A DNA stretch of 64,000 bases from Microbacterium testaceum (GCF_006539145.1 NZ_BJML01000010.1:1-64000), one strand, 5' to 3'. Numbered from the stretch's first letter, positions 54,246-63,446 are shown. Notes: generated from the letters alone by a model not told the origin. A program made the numbers and translations.

Positions 54246-54854
54246 ATGTCCCCCACCTCCCGTCGCGGCCTGTCGGCCCGCATCGGAGTCGCAGCCCTCG
54301 GCGTCGGCATCCTGGCCGCCGCGGGTAGCGGCAGTGCGTTCGCGGCCGACGAGGACACCGTCGACGTGCAGGTCGAGATCGCCCCGGCGGCCGAGCCCGG
54401 AGTGCTCGCCCTGACCGTCGCCGGTGAGGCCACCGCCCTCACGGAGGGAGAGCCGTCGGGAACCGACCGCACCTTCACCGGCACCCTGCCGACGGTCACC
54501 GTCACCGACACCCGCCTGGCCGAGAACGTCGACCCCGAGGCGTACTGGTACGTCATGGGCGCCATCAGCGACTTCACCGGCACCGCAGGTCAGCCCGCGA
54601 TCTCGTCGGCCGACAGCTTCGGCTGGTACCCCACCATCGTCGCGGGCGACAGCAGCCTCGTGGCGCCCGGTGACGACGTCGACCCGGGCATCGGCGGCTT
54701 CGTCGACGCCGAACTGCTCGCCAACGCCGACACCTCCGCCGCCGCCGCGGGCGGGTCGTATTCGGCCTCGGCGGGCCTGTTGCTGCAGACCCCGGCCACG
54801 GTCGCACCCGGCTCCTACTCGGCCACCATCACCCTGACCCTCCTCGAGGGGTGA
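54246..54854 (+). CDS. Secreted WxL-like surface protein (degenerate)
   Basis: This 202-residue secreted protein has a signal peptide (about 1-33, GSAFAADED). The rest resembles the WxL cell-wall-binding fold: TVTVTDTRLAENVDPEAYWYVMGAISDF, SFGWYPTIVAG, and a last strand SYSATITLTLLEG. The two W-x-L motifs of classical WxL proteins are altered (WYV and LTL). In Firmicutes WxL proteins bind the wall and are encoded with DUF916 proteins, as here. ATG 54246 begins a normal signal peptide. The next gene follows within a few bases. Confidence 0.75.
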   Translation: MSPTSRRGLSARIGVAALGVGILAAAGSGSAFAADEDTVDVQVEIAPAAEPGVLALTVAGEATALTEGEPSGTDRTFTGTLPTVTVTDTRLAENVDPEAYWYVMGAISDFTGTAGQPAISSADSFGWYPTIVAGDSSLVAPGDDVDPGIGGFVDAELLANADTSAAAAGGSYSASAGLLLQTPATVAPGSYSATITLTLLEG

Positions 54855-54862
54855 GCGTCACG

Positions 54863-55873
54863 ATGAGGACGACGGTCGCGCGAGGAGGATCCGCCACCCT
54901 GGCGGTGCTCTTCGGGGTCGCGGCCGCACTCGTCTCGGCGCCTCCCGCCACGGCGGACGACGCCGCCGACGCGGCGGTCACCTGGTCGGTGACCCCGGCC
55001 TCAGCGGAGGGGGCGGACGGCCGTCGCGTCATGCAGGTCGAACTCGATCCGGGTCAGCGGACGACCGAGCACCTCGCGGTCAAGAACTTCAGCGAGCGCG
55101 AGGCGACCTTCGCCCTCACCGCGGCGGACGGCTACTACACCGAGACCGGGCGCTTCACGATGCTCCCCGCCGACCGCACCTCGGTCGACGCGGGCACCTG
55201 GATCGCCGTCGAACCGTCGGTCACCCTCGCCCCCAACGAGACGCGGATCGTCGCGTTCGAAATCGCGGTTCCGAACAACGCCACCCCGGGCGATCACGCG
55301 GCCGGGGTCTCGGCTTCGGTTCGATCCACTTCCGCGGGGAACGACGGCACGAAGGTGGGCGTCGACAGCCGGGTCGGCTTCCGCGTCTCGACCCGGGTGA
55401 CGGGCGAGCTCGCACCCGCGGTGGGCGTCGGCGAGGTCCGCGCGGAGTACACGCCGTCGTGGAACCTCTTCGCACCGGGGTCGCTGGCGTACTCGTACAC
55501 CGCCGAGAACACCGGCAACACCGCCCTCGTCGTGACCGACGTGATCGATGGGGCCACCGGGGAACGCGGCGTGCTGCTCCCCGGGGAATCGCGTCAGGTG
55601 CACACCGAGGCGCAGCCCGCGTGGCCGACCTTCCTGCTTGCGAAGGACGTGACGGTGGATGCCGCGGTGCCCGACGCGACACTCACCGCGACCCCCGTGA
55701 CGCACAGCGTCACCGTCTGGGCGGTGCCGTGGCTGCACCTCGCGGCGGCGATCGGGGTCGCCCTCATCGTCGCGGCCGTCGCCTCGGGTCGCCGTCGCTC
55801 GCGACGCCGCCTCGACGACCTCGTGGCGCAGGCGCGCGAAGAGGGTCGGCGCGAGGCGGTGACGCTCTCATGA
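54863..55873 (+). CDS. DUF916-type (WxL-associated) membrane protein
   Basis: This 336-residue protein has a signal peptide (about 1-31) and a domain like DUF916/WxL peptidoglycan-binding: VTWSVTPASAEGADG, LDPGQRTTEHLAVKNFSEREATFALTAADG, and VTLAPNETRIVAFEIAVPNNATPGDHAAGV. A second beta domain follows. A C-terminal membrane helix (about 285-305) precedes a basic tail. It is the usual partner of WxL proteins and probably anchors or exposes them. The ATG at 54863 is preferred (GAGGGG 11 bases upstream), although GTG 54851, which overlaps the previous stop, is possible. It overlaps the next gene by ATGA. Confidence 0.8.
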   Translation: MRTTVARGGSATLAVLFGVAAALVSAPPATADDAADAAVTWSVTPASAEGADGRRVMQVELDPGQRTTEHLAVKNFSEREATFALTAADGYYTETGRFTMLPADRTSVDAGTWIAVEPSVTLAPNETRIVAFEIAVPNNATPGDHAAGVSASVRSTSAGNDGTKVGVDSRVGFRVSTRVTGELAPAVGVGEVRAEYTPSWNLFAPGSLAYSYTAENTGNTALVVTDVIDGATGERGVLLPGESRQVHTEAQPAWPTFLLAKDVTVDAAVPDATLTATPVTHSVTVWAVPWLHLAAAIGVALIVAAVASGRRRSRRRLDDLVAQAREEGRREAVTLS

Positions 55874-56130
55874 GCGACGTCGTGTTCCTGAGCGCCGCCG
55901 TCGCCGACGACGGCGTCGGCGTGACCGTCGAGATCACCCCTCAGCCGACGGCCACCTGCACCGTGGACTGCTCCCCGCCGCCCGGCGCGGGCCCGGGATC
56001 CCCGGGCGGCGGGCTCGCCATGACCGGTGGCGACATCGCCTCGATCCTGCTCGCCGCGGCGCTCGTGGCCGCGGGACTCACGGCGACGGTGTGGGCGCGA
56101 TGGCGGCGACCGAGGCCCGACCGGAACTGA
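55870..56130 (+). CDS. Short LAXTG-type surface peptide
   Basis: This 86-residue protein has a weak N-terminal hydrophobic stretch, then a Pro/Gly-rich spacer (CTVDCSPPPGAGPGSPGGG), then LAMTGG, a membrane span (about 55-75) and a basic end. The LAxTG-plus-helix-plus-Arg order is that of a sortase substrate, but the export signal at the front is poor. ATG 55870 overlaps the stop of the DUF916 gene, so it belongs to the cassette. Its 3' end overlaps the convergent EamA gene by about 53 bases. Confidence 0.6.
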   Translation: MSDVVFLSAAVADDGVGVTVEITPQPTATCTVDCSPPPGAGPGSPGGGLAMTGGDIASILLAAALVAAGLTATVWARWRRPRPDRN

Positions 56131-57055
56131 CCGGCTCGTCGCCGGCGCCGCCGCTCGCTTCGTCACGCGAGCGGCGGTGTCGGCGTTCGATCGCCTGCCC
56201 CGCGTACGACGCGGCGATGATGAGCACGGCGCCGATCATCCCGGGCGCGCCGACCGCCTCGCCGCCGATGGCGACACCCACGGCGAGCGCCCACACGGGC
56301 TCGGTACCCATGAGGATGCTCGCGCGGGTCGCCGAGGTGCGCCGCACCGCCCACAACTGCACCACGAACGCGAAGACCGAGCACAGCAGTCCGAGGAAGA
56401 GCACGTCGACCCATCCGGATGCCGAGAGCCCCGCGGCCGCACGCGGCAGGTCGGCGCCGGCCACGGCCGACGAGGCCAGGGCGCACACGACCAGTTGGAC
56501 GAAGACGACGGCGAGGGTGCTGTCGTGTCGGCCGCGGGTGAGGTGCCCGCTCGCGGTGACGTGCACGGCGCGGACGACCGCCGCGGCGATGACGAGAGCG
56601 TCGCCCAGGTTGGGGGTACGGAGGCCGCCCTCTGAGACGAGCAGGGCCACGCCGACCACCGCAGCCACGGCCGCGACGAAGTACGTCCGCGGGAGCCACG
56701 AGCGCGCGGCGACGCTCTCCAGCACCGGGGTGAAGACGAGGGCGAGACTGATGAGGAGCCCGGCGTTGGTCGCCGAGGTGAGGTGCACGCCCGCGGTCTC
56801 GAGCCCGATGATCGCCGCCTGCGAGCAGCCGAGCAGAGCGGCGATCGCGAGGCCGCGCCCCCGCGGCATCCGTTCCCGTCTCATCAGGCACAGGATGCCG
56901 AGGGCGATCGCGGCCACGACGAAGCGCAGCGCCACGCCGGAGGCGACGCCGGTCTCGGCCACCAGCTCCTTCGCGGCGAGGAAGCTGGCACCCCAGACCG
57001 CGGCGACCGCGACGAGGAGGAGGTCGACGACGATTTCGGGGACGCGGCGGGCCAT
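56078..57055 (-). CDS. EamA/DMT-family exporter
   Basis: This 325-residue membrane protein has ten predicted helices in two EamA repeats (first helix near 10-25: LLLVAVAAVWGASFLAAKE; second repeat near 160: DALVIAAAVVRAVHVT). It belongs to the drug/metabolite transporter superfamily and probably exports a metabolite. ATG 57055 is preferred; GTG 57106 would overlap the divergent LysR promoter. The C-terminal 25 residues are a charged, Ser/Ala-rich tail. Confidence 0.88.
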   Translation of the reverse strand: MARRVPEIVVDLLLVAVAAVWGASFLAAKELVAETGVASGVALRFVVAAIALGILCLMRRERMPRGRGLAIAALLGCSQAAIIGLETAGVHLTSATNAGLLISLALVFTPVLESVAARSWLPRTYFVAAVAAVVGVALLVSEGGLRTPNLGDALVIAAAVVRAVHVTASGHLTRGRHDSTLAVVFVQLVVCALASSAVAGADLPRAAAGLSASGWVDVLFLGLLCSVFAFVVQLWAVRRTSATRASILMGTEPVWALAVGVAIGGEAVGAPGMIGAVLIIAASYAGQAIERRHRRSRDEASGGAGDEPVSSGRASVAAIAPTPSP

Positions 57056-57126
57056 ACGCCTACCGTCGCTGGCTGCAGACAGAAGATCAACGGGCACTTT
57101 CTTCACTGTGACGTAAGTTCTCCCTT

Positions 57127-58050
57127 ATGGATGTGGCCCACTTGCGCCTGCTGCGCGAACTCCGCGACCGGGGAAGCGTGGCGGCCGTGGCGGAGTCGCT
57201 GCACGTCTCGGCGTCGGCGGTGTCGCAGCAGCTCTCGGCGCTCCAGGCGCACGTACCCGTTCCGCTGACCACCCGGCGCGGGCGCACCCTCGCCCTCACA
57301 CCCGCCGGCCAGGCCCTCGCCGCCGCCGGGACGCGGGTCGACGAGGCCCTGGTCTCGGCCCGAGAGGCCGTGGGCGCCTTCCTCGACACGAGCGACCGCC
57401 CGGTGCGCGTCTCGGCCTTCCACAGTGCCGCTCTCGCGCTCTTCGGGAATCTCCTGCGCGAGCTCGACGGCACGCCACCGCTGCGCCTCGCCGACGCCGA
57501 TGTGGCACACCGCGACTTTCCGGGACTGACGGCCGACCACGACATCGTCGTGGCACACCGCCTCGCGCACGACGAACCGTGGCCCGTGGACCGCGTGGTC
57601 ACGGTGCCGCTGCTCGAGGAGCCGCTCGACATCGCCCTGCCGGCCGACCACCCGCTGGCCCGACGCGACGAGCTGCGCGCGACCGACCTCGTCGCCGAGA
57701 GGTGGGTGTCGGTGCACCCCGGATTCCCGCTCGCCGGGGTGCTCGATCATCTCGCCGCCCACGTGGGGCGCCCTCTCGAGGTCGCCCACCGCATCAACGA
57801 GTTCTCGGTGACGGCCGAGGTCGTGCGCGCCGGGGCGGCGATCGCCGTCATGCCGCGCACCACGACGACACCCCTCGCCGTCGATGGACTGGTGCTGCGA
57901 CCGCTCGCCGATGTCGCCCTGGTCCGCCACGTGGACGCGCTGGCGCGACCCGACGCACTGGCCTACGCCGCGGTGCGGCGCGTGCTCTCGGCGCTGCGTA
58001 CCGTGTCGGCGCGGGCGTCGGCACGCGTCGCAGGCGCCGACTCCGACTGA
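57127..58050 (+). CDS. LysR-family transcriptional regulator
   Basis: This 307-residue regulator has the LysR helix-turn-helix (LRLLRELRDRGSVAAVAESLHVSASAVSQQLSALQ) and a substrate-binding domain (PVRVSAFHSAALALFGNLL). It is divergent from the EamA exporter, the classical arrangement for a LysR target. ATG 57127 is 7 bases after TAAGTT (57114-57119), so the transcript is likely leaderless. The 71-base gap should hold its binding site. Confidence 0.93.
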   Translation: MDVAHLRLLRELRDRGSVAAVAESLHVSASAVSQQLSALQAHVPVPLTTRRGRTLALTPAGQALAAAGTRVDEALVSAREAVGAFLDTSDRPVRVSAFHSAALALFGNLLRELDGTPPLRLADADVAHRDFPGLTADHDIVVAHRLAHDEPWPVDRVVTVPLLEEPLDIALPADHPLARRDELRATDLVAERWVSVHPGFPLAGVLDHLAAHVGRPLEVAHRINEFSVTAEVVRAGAAIAVMPRTTTTPLAVDGLVLRPLADVALVRHVDALARPDALAYAAVRRVLSALRTVSARASARVAGADSD

Positions 58051-58123
58051 CCCGCGGGGCGCGGCGCGACGTCGGGCGGCTTCACGGCGGCGCGGCGACG
58101 GGAACCCCCGCGTCCCGGAGCGC

Positions 58124-58363
58124 TCAGCGCGTCGGCGGCGGATCCGCGACGGCTGCTGCGGGCCGGGGGGCGGGGTGCGCCGGCGCGACCCCGGGGTCGA
58201 GCGGAACCTCGTCGTCGTCCTTCATCGCCTTCAGCTCGCCCTTGAACAGCCGGGCCGATCTGCCGACACTCTGGGCGAGGGCCGGCAGCTTGGCCGCGCC
58301 GAACAAGAGGACGATCACCGCGAGAACGATCAGCAGATGCCATCCGGTCAGTCCATGGAGCAT
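58124..58363 (-). CDS. tatA: Twin-arginine translocase subunit TatA
   Basis: This 79-residue protein has the TatA form: a short N-terminal membrane helix (WHLLIVLAVIVLLFG), the AAKLPALAQSVGRSARLFKGE amphipathic helix, and a disordered Pro/Ala tail. It forms the export pore for folded proteins with twin-arginine signals. The isomerase-like protein at 62401 carries such a signal (SRRTLLK). No tatB/tatC lies beside it. A promoter, TTGTGG (58458-58463), 18 bases, TAGCAT (58434-58439), reads into it. Confidence 0.92.
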   Translation of the reverse strand: MLHGLTGWHLLIVLAVIVLLFGAAKLPALAQSVGRSARLFKGELKAMKDDDEVPLDPGVAPAHPAPRPAAAVADPPPTR

Positions 58364-58433
58364 GGGGCCTCCTCGGCCGTGTCGGCCGCTCTGCCGACGG
58401 GTGGGGGATCGGCGCTCGTCGCACCGTTCGGCG

Positions 58434-58463
58434 ATGCTAGCCCGCGACGAAGGCAGACCACAA
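58434..58463 (-). promoter_or_regulatory. Promoter of tatA
   Basis: On the minus strand TTGTGG (58458-58463), an 18-base spacer and TAGCAT (58434-58439) precede the start by about 70 bases. Confidence 0.55.
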
Positions 58464-58780
58464 GACTCGCGTTAGCCGTTCTTTTGTTGTGTGCACATTA
58501 CGCATCTTTTGATTGACCTATGGAAAAACATCCGTCAAGATGACGACGAGCGACGTCCCGCACCGCAGGACGCCTCATCCCCCCGAGGCTCGCCGCGCGA
58601 ACCGCCCTGAGAGGCGATGATCGGCGACCCCTCCCACTCGACGAAGAGTAAGGAGCACGCACCGCGTGTGGCCGACCGCCACCGCATGAAGAGCCCGGGC
58701 CGCCACGACCAGCCGTTGAGACCGACTGAGTGGCGACCCGGTGAAAACAACTCGAACGCATTCACAGGAGCTGTTTCACG
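58464..58780. other. AT-rich upstream region of the second propeller gene
   Basis: This 317-base stretch has no gene. It includes an A/T-rich segment (58480-58545) that may hold the promoter for the gene at 58781, but no clean -35/-10 pair is visible. The Shine-Dalgarno box ACAGGAG lies 9 bases before ATG 58781. Confidence 0.5.
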
Positions 58781-61700
58781 ATGAACTCTACTTCTCGGCA
58801 TCCGGTCGTCCGGTCCCGGTTGACGGCGGTCCTCGCGGCCACCGCGCTGGGCCTGGGCGCCATCGCCGCAGCGCCCGTCCCCGCCTTCGCGCACGACGGG
58901 CACGACCACGGCACGACCGACCCCGGGGGCGACCACGGCGACCCCACCGACCCCGGCACCCCCGACCCCGGCGACACCGGCGAGAACGGCGGCACTCTGG
59001 ACTGGAGCAACTACGAGCGCGTGCTGCTGACCAAGGACGTGGGCGAGCCCATCGACCTCGCGGTCCTGCCCGACAAGCGCGTGCTGCACACCGCCCGCAA
59101 CGGCGACGTGCGCCTGACCGACCCGGCGACCGGTGTCACGCGGGTCACCAACACGCTCGACGTCTACGCCAACTCCGAGGACGGCCTGCAGACGGTCGCC
59201 CTCGACCCGAACTTCGCCGAGAACAACTGGGTGTACCTCGTGTACTCCCCGCGCGACGCGGACGGCGACGGCGTGGCCGACACCCCGGCGGGCAACTCCC
59301 CCAACACGCTCCCCGCGGGCGCCGACGAGTCGTACTGGGACCAGTGGGTCGGCGTGAACCGTCTCGCCCGCTTCCAGTGGAACGGAGACGCCCTCGACCT
59401 CGCGAGCGAGCAGGTCGTCCTCGACGTCGAGGTCCAGCGCGGGCAGTGCTGCCACGTCGGTGCCGACATCGGCTTCGACGGCGACGGCAACCTCTACCTG
59501 AGCACGGGCGACAACACTCCGGCATCCACCCCGGGAGCCAACGGCTTCGCGCCCAACAACGACGCCCCCGGTTACAACCCCGGCTTCGACTCGCGCCGCG
59601 GCGCCGGCAACACCAACGACCTGCGCGGCAAGATCCTGCGCATCCACGTCGAGGACGACGGCTCGTACACGATCCCCGAGGGCAACCTCTTCGCCCCCGG
59701 AACCGAGCTCACCCGCCCCGAGATCTTCGTGATGGGCGTGCGCAACCCCTTCCGCATCGAGGTCGACATCGAGACCAACTCGCTGTCGTGGGGCGACTAC
59801 GGCCCCGACGCGACGAAGGCCGTCGCCGAGACCGCGGGCCGCGGCCCCATGGGCCTGGTGGAGTGGAACGCCATCAGCCTCGACGAGCCGCAGAACGCCG
59901 GCTGGCCCTACGTGCACGCCGACAACCAGGCGTACAACGACTGGGACTTCGCCACGGCGACGCCGGGTGCGTTCTTCGACCCGGACAACCTCAAGAACGA
60001 GTCGCGGTGGAACACCGGTCTCACCGATCTTCCCCCCGCGCAGCCCGCGACCCTCTGGTACGGCGACAACCCCGGCGACCAGCCGTGGGACGAGCTGGTG
60101 AACTTCGGAGCCGGTAACGGCCAGGGGCCCATGGGCGGCCCCGTCTACCACTACGACGAGAACAACCCCTCGCCCACGAAGCTCCCCCAGCACTGGGACC
60201 GCAAGGCGTTCATGGGCGAGTTCTCGCAGGACTACATCGCCGCGTTCACGCTCGACTGGGACACCTTCGAGGTCAGCGCGATCGAGGACTTCCTGCCCAA
60301 CGCCGCTCTGAGCACCCTCGGTCAGCCGCCGCACGACAACCCCATGGACATGGAGATCGGGCCCGACGGCTCGATGTACGTGCTCGACTACGGCGACGGC
60401 TTCTTCCGCGCGAACCCCGATGCCGGTCTGTACCGCATCGACTACGTCGCCGGGAACAAGTCGCCCCAGGCCCGCTTCATAGCGACCCCCACCTCGTCGT
60501 CGCAGGCGCCCCTGACCGTCGAGTTCGACGCGTCGACCTCGACCGACCCCGACGGAGACACACTCACCTACGAGTGGGACTTCGACGGCGACGGGGACTA
60601 CGACGCCACCGGCGTCACCGCGTCGTACACGTACACCGAGCTGGGCAACTACAGCGCTCGCCTGCGCGTGTCCGACCCGGGTGGACGCTTCGGCCTGACC
60701 TCGCGCACCATCTCGGTGGGCAACCAGGCCCCCGAGGTGACCGTGGCCTTCCCCGGCAACGGCGCGTTCTTCGACTGGGGTCAGGCGATCCCCTTCCAGG
60801 TGACGACGACGGATGCCGAGGACGGCGACGCCACGGACTGCTCGCGCGTGACGTGGACCTACGGTCTCGGCCACGACGAGCACGCCCACCCCGAGGTCTC
60901 GGGCACGGGCTGCACCGGCGTCTTCCGCACCGACCCGAACTCGCCCGAGCACGGCCCCGGCGCCCTGCTCTACGGCGCGGTCGTGGTCACCTACACCGAC
61001 GCGGGCGCCAACGGACTGCCGGCGGCCACGGGCGAGGCGACCGTTCGCCTGAACCCCAAGCTGCAGCAGGCCGAGCACGCGATCCGTCGCGAGGGCGTCA
61101 CCACGTACGCCGACGCCGGCGCCTCGGGCGGAAACGCCGTCCGCGGCCTCGGAGCGGGCGACTTCCTCGCCTTCGACCCGGTGAACTTCGCCGGGATCGA
61201 CGGCGCCGTGGTCCGCGCGAGCGGTGCGGGAGAGGTGCAACTGCGCTGGGGAGCGGCCGACGCCGAGCCCTTCGCGACCGCCACCATCCCCGCGGGGAAC
61301 GGCTGGCAGGACGTCGAGATCGCCCTCGGCGCCCCCGAGGGCACCGGAGCGCTCTACGTCACCTCGGCCGACGAACTCGCCGTCGATGCGCTGACGATGG
61401 TCGGCGACGGCGTCGGAGACGTCACACCCCCGACGGTCGCGCACACGCTGGCCCCCGCCACCCCCACGGGTGTCGGCGGCGTGTTCAACGAACCGGTCCG
61501 CTTCTCGGTGCAGGCCGCCGACAACGGCACGCTCGCGAGCGTCGAGTACTCCCGCGACAACGGCGCGACCTGGGTGACCCTCGCGGCGAACCAGCAGTAC
61601 GGGGTCACGTTCGACCAGGACGGCGCCTACGACATCCGCTACCGCGCCACCGACACCGGCGGCAACGTCTCGGAGCTCGGTTCGGTCTCGTTCACGATCG

Positions 61701-62314
61701 ACCTCGACGCTCCCGATGAGCCGACCGTCGACACCCGCACGCTCGTCTCGCTCGGCTCCCCGCGCGTCACCTACGGCGCCCCCGGCGACGTGACGGTGTC
61801 GGTGCGCGGAGAGGGCGGCGCCCCCACGGGCGAGGTCGTGCTCACGGTCGGCGAGACCGAACTCGGTCGCGCGACGCTGGACGCCGACGGCAACGCCGTC
61901 GTCGCCCTCCCGGCGGACCTCCCGGTCGGCACGCACACCCTGCGGGCCACCTACGGGGCCGACGAGACCTTCAAGGGATCGGCCGGCATCGGTCGCCTCA
62001 CGGTCTCGCAGGCGAAGTCGACGACCTCGGTCGCCGTCTCGCCGACACCGGTCAAGCCCGCCGTGGCCGCCACCGCCACGGTCCAGGTGGCCTCGTCGAC
62101 GGGCATCGTCCCGACCGGTGACGCCACGGTGACGATCCGCCGCAACAACGCGGTCGTCACCACCCTCACCGGCACGCTCGGCACGGACGGCACCGTCCAG
62201 GTGACCCTGCCCAAGCTCAGCACGGAGGGCACCTACCAGGTGCAGGCCTCTTACACCGGTTCGACCGGGATCGCGAAGAGCAGCGGCAGCGCGACCCTGA
62301 CCGTCAAGAAGTAA
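58781..62314 (+). CDS. Secreted beta-propeller sugar-dehydrogenase-like protein with PKD, CBM-like and Ig-like domains
   Basis: This 1,177-residue secreted protein has a signal peptide (about 1-37) and then a His/Asp-rich linker (HDGHDHGTTDPGGDHGDP). A GDH/Hhip propeller follows (about 75-560), with IDLAVLPDKRVLHTARNG, GQCCHVGADIGFDGDGNLYL and VMGVRNPFRIEVD. A PKD domain (TYEWDFDGDGDYDATG near 595), a galactose-binding or CBM6-like domain (LQQAEHAIRREGVTTY near 760), an Ig-like Big_3_5 pair (GEVVLTVGETELGRATL; GDATVTIRRNNAVVTTL) and a plain C-terminus follow. It probably oxidises a sugar or binds one outside the cell; PQQ use is inferred. ATG 58781 begins a normal signal peptide. The isomerase-like gene follows 86 bases on. 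Confidence 0.85.
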   Translation: MNSTSRHPVVRSRLTAVLAATALGLGAIAAAPVPAFAHDGHDHGTTDPGGDHGDPTDPGTPDPGDTGENGGTLDWSNYERVLLTKDVGEPIDLAVLPDKRVLHTARNGDVRLTDPATGVTRVTNTLDVYANSEDGLQTVALDPNFAENNWVYLVYSPRDADGDGVADTPAGNSPNTLPAGADESYWDQWVGVNRLARFQWNGDALDLASEQVVLDVEVQRGQCCHVGADIGFDGDGNLYLSTGDNTPASTPGANGFAPNNDAPGYNPGFDSRRGAGNTNDLRGKILRIHVEDDGSYTIPEGNLFAPGTELTRPEIFVMGVRNPFRIEVDIETNSLSWGDYGPDATKAVAETAGRGPMGLVEWNAISLDEPQNAGWPYVHADNQAYNDWDFATATPGAFFDPDNLKNESRWNTGLTDLPPAQPATLWYGDNPGDQPWDELVNFGAGNGQGPMGGPVYHYDENNPSPTKLPQHWDRKAFMGEFSQDYIAAFTLDWDTFEVSAIEDFLPNAALSTLGQPPHDNPMDMEIGPDGSMYVLDYGDGFFRANPDAGLYRIDYVAGNKSPQARFIATPTSSSQAPLTVEFDASTSTDPDGDTLTYEWDFDGDGDYDATGVTASYTYTELGNYSARLRVSDPGGRFGLTSRTISVGNQAPEVTVAFPGNGAFFDWGQAIPFQVTTTDAEDGDATDCSRVTWTYGLGHDEHAHPEVSGTGCTGVFRTDPNSPEHGPGALLYGAVVVTYTDAGANGLPAATGEATVRLNPKLQQAEHAIRREGVTTYADAGASGGNAVRGLGAGDFLAFDPVNFAGIDGAVVRASGAGEVQLRWGAADAEPFATATIPAGNGWQDVEIALGAPEGTGALYVTSADELAVDALTMVGDGVGDVTPPTVAHTLAPATPTGVGGVFNEPVRFSVQAADNGTLASVEYSRDNGATWVTLAANQQYGVTFDQDGAYDIRYRATDTGGNVSELGSVSFTIDLDAPDEPTVDTRTLVSLGSPRVTYGAPGDVTVSVRGEGGAPTGEVVLTVGETELGRATLDADGNAVVALPADLPVGTHTLRATYGADETFKGSAGIGRLTVSQAKSTTSVAVSPTPVKPAVAATATVQVASSTGIVPTGDATVTIRRNNAVVTTLTGTLGTDGTVQVTLPKLSTEGTYQVQASYTGSTGIAKSSGSATLTVKK

Positions 62315-62400
62315 CACCCCGGTGGGGGTCGCGCACCGTGGCCCCCACCACCCCCACGGTCGTCCCCGGCCCCGGGGCGGACCCACCTCGAAGGAGAGTC

Positions 62401-63429
62401 ATGAGTCACCACCACGACCACGCGCACCCCACGGTGCCGGATCGGCCCATGAGCCGGCGCACCCTGCTCAAGGCCCTGGCGGCATCGTCCGTCGCCATCG
62501 GCATCGGCGCCGCCGCCATGCCCGCCGCCGCCTCGGCATCCACCGCTCTCGGCGCCCGCGCCGCGGCGGCCGCTCCCCCGGTGAGCGCGGGCAAGCGCCT
62601 CGTCCCCGTCAACCGCATCGGCATCCAGCTCTACACCGTCCGAGACAAGGTCAGCTCGCTGGGCTTCCGTGCGGTGTTCGAGGAGCTGGCTCGCATCGGC
62701 TACTCGGAGATCGAGTTCGCGGGCTACACGCAGGGAGGCGTCGGCGCCATCACCCCGCAGGAGATCCGCCAGCTGCTCGACGACAACGGCCTGCGCGCGA
62801 CAGGTGCCCACGTCAACCTCACCCCGGCCAACATCGACCAGCAGCTCGAGATCGCGCACGTGCTGGGCATGCCGCACCTGGGCCAGGGCGGGCCGATCGC
62901 CGGCGGGTACGGCGGACCCCTCGCCAAGGACGCCTGGATGCAGGCCATCGGCACGTGGAACCAGATGGGCGAGAAGGGTCGCGCGGCGGGAATCAAGCTC
63001 TACCTGCACAACCACGCGCAGGAATGGGGTTTCACGACCGACACGAACGAGCGCATCTACGACCTGTACTGGGCCAACCTCAACCCCGAGACGGTGTTCT
63101 TCGAGATGGACGTCTACTGGGCGCACGTCGGGAAGCACCTGTACCCCGGGTTCGAGCCGATCGACTACATCAAGCGCGACCCCCGCCGCTTCCCGATCCT
63201 CCATCTGAAGGACGGCAAGCTCAACCCGAGCAGCGCCAACGGGTACGACATCGTCGAGTTCGGCGCCGGGAACATCGATTACACGGCGTTCCTGTCGCAG
63301 CTGCGCGACCGCGGCCAGCGCTTCGGCATGTTCGAACAGGACAACGCCTCCACGGTGCCGGTCAACCCCGGTGACTCGCTCGCCAACGCCGACCGCAGCT
63401 ACGACAACATCGCAGCCCTGCGCGGCTGA
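62401..63429 (+). CDS. Tat-exported sugar isomerase/epimerase-like TIM barrel
   Basis: This 342-residue protein has a twin-arginine signal (PMSRRTLLKALAASSVAIG, after a His-rich start MSHHHDHAHP) ending near residue 55. The rest is an AP-endonuclease-2-type TIM barrel: NRIGIQLYTVRDKVSSLGF, IEFAGYTQGG, LYLHNHAQEWGF, FEMDVYWAHVGKH, FPILHLKDGKL and FGMFEQDN. His/Glu/Asp residues in these strands form the usual metal site. Family members are sugar isomerases, epimerases or keto-sugar hydratases. ATG 62401 has GAAGGAG. Export through Tat is unusual for this fold. The next gene follows at once. Confidence 0.87.
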   Translation: MSHHHDHAHPTVPDRPMSRRTLLKALAASSVAIGIGAAAMPAAASASTALGARAAAAAPPVSAGKRLVPVNRIGIQLYTVRDKVSSLGFRAVFEELARIGYSEIEFAGYTQGGVGAITPQEIRQLLDDNGLRATGAHVNLTPANIDQQLEIAHVLGMPHLGQGGPIAGGYGGPLAKDAWMQAIGTWNQMGEKGRAAGIKLYLHNHAQEWGFTTDTNERIYDLYWANLNPETVFFEMDVYWAHVGKHLYPGFEPIDYIKRDPRRFPILHLKDGKLNPSSANGYDIVEFGAGNIDYTAFLSQLRDRGQRFGMFEQDNASTVPVNPGDSLANADRSYDNIAALRG

Positions 63430-63446
63430 GCGACGAGGAAGAACCG

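Noticed and set aside
58535..62386. 1,283-residue minus-strand frame opposite the second propeller gene
   Set aside because: Antisense shadow; the plus strand has a signal peptide and recognisable domains.
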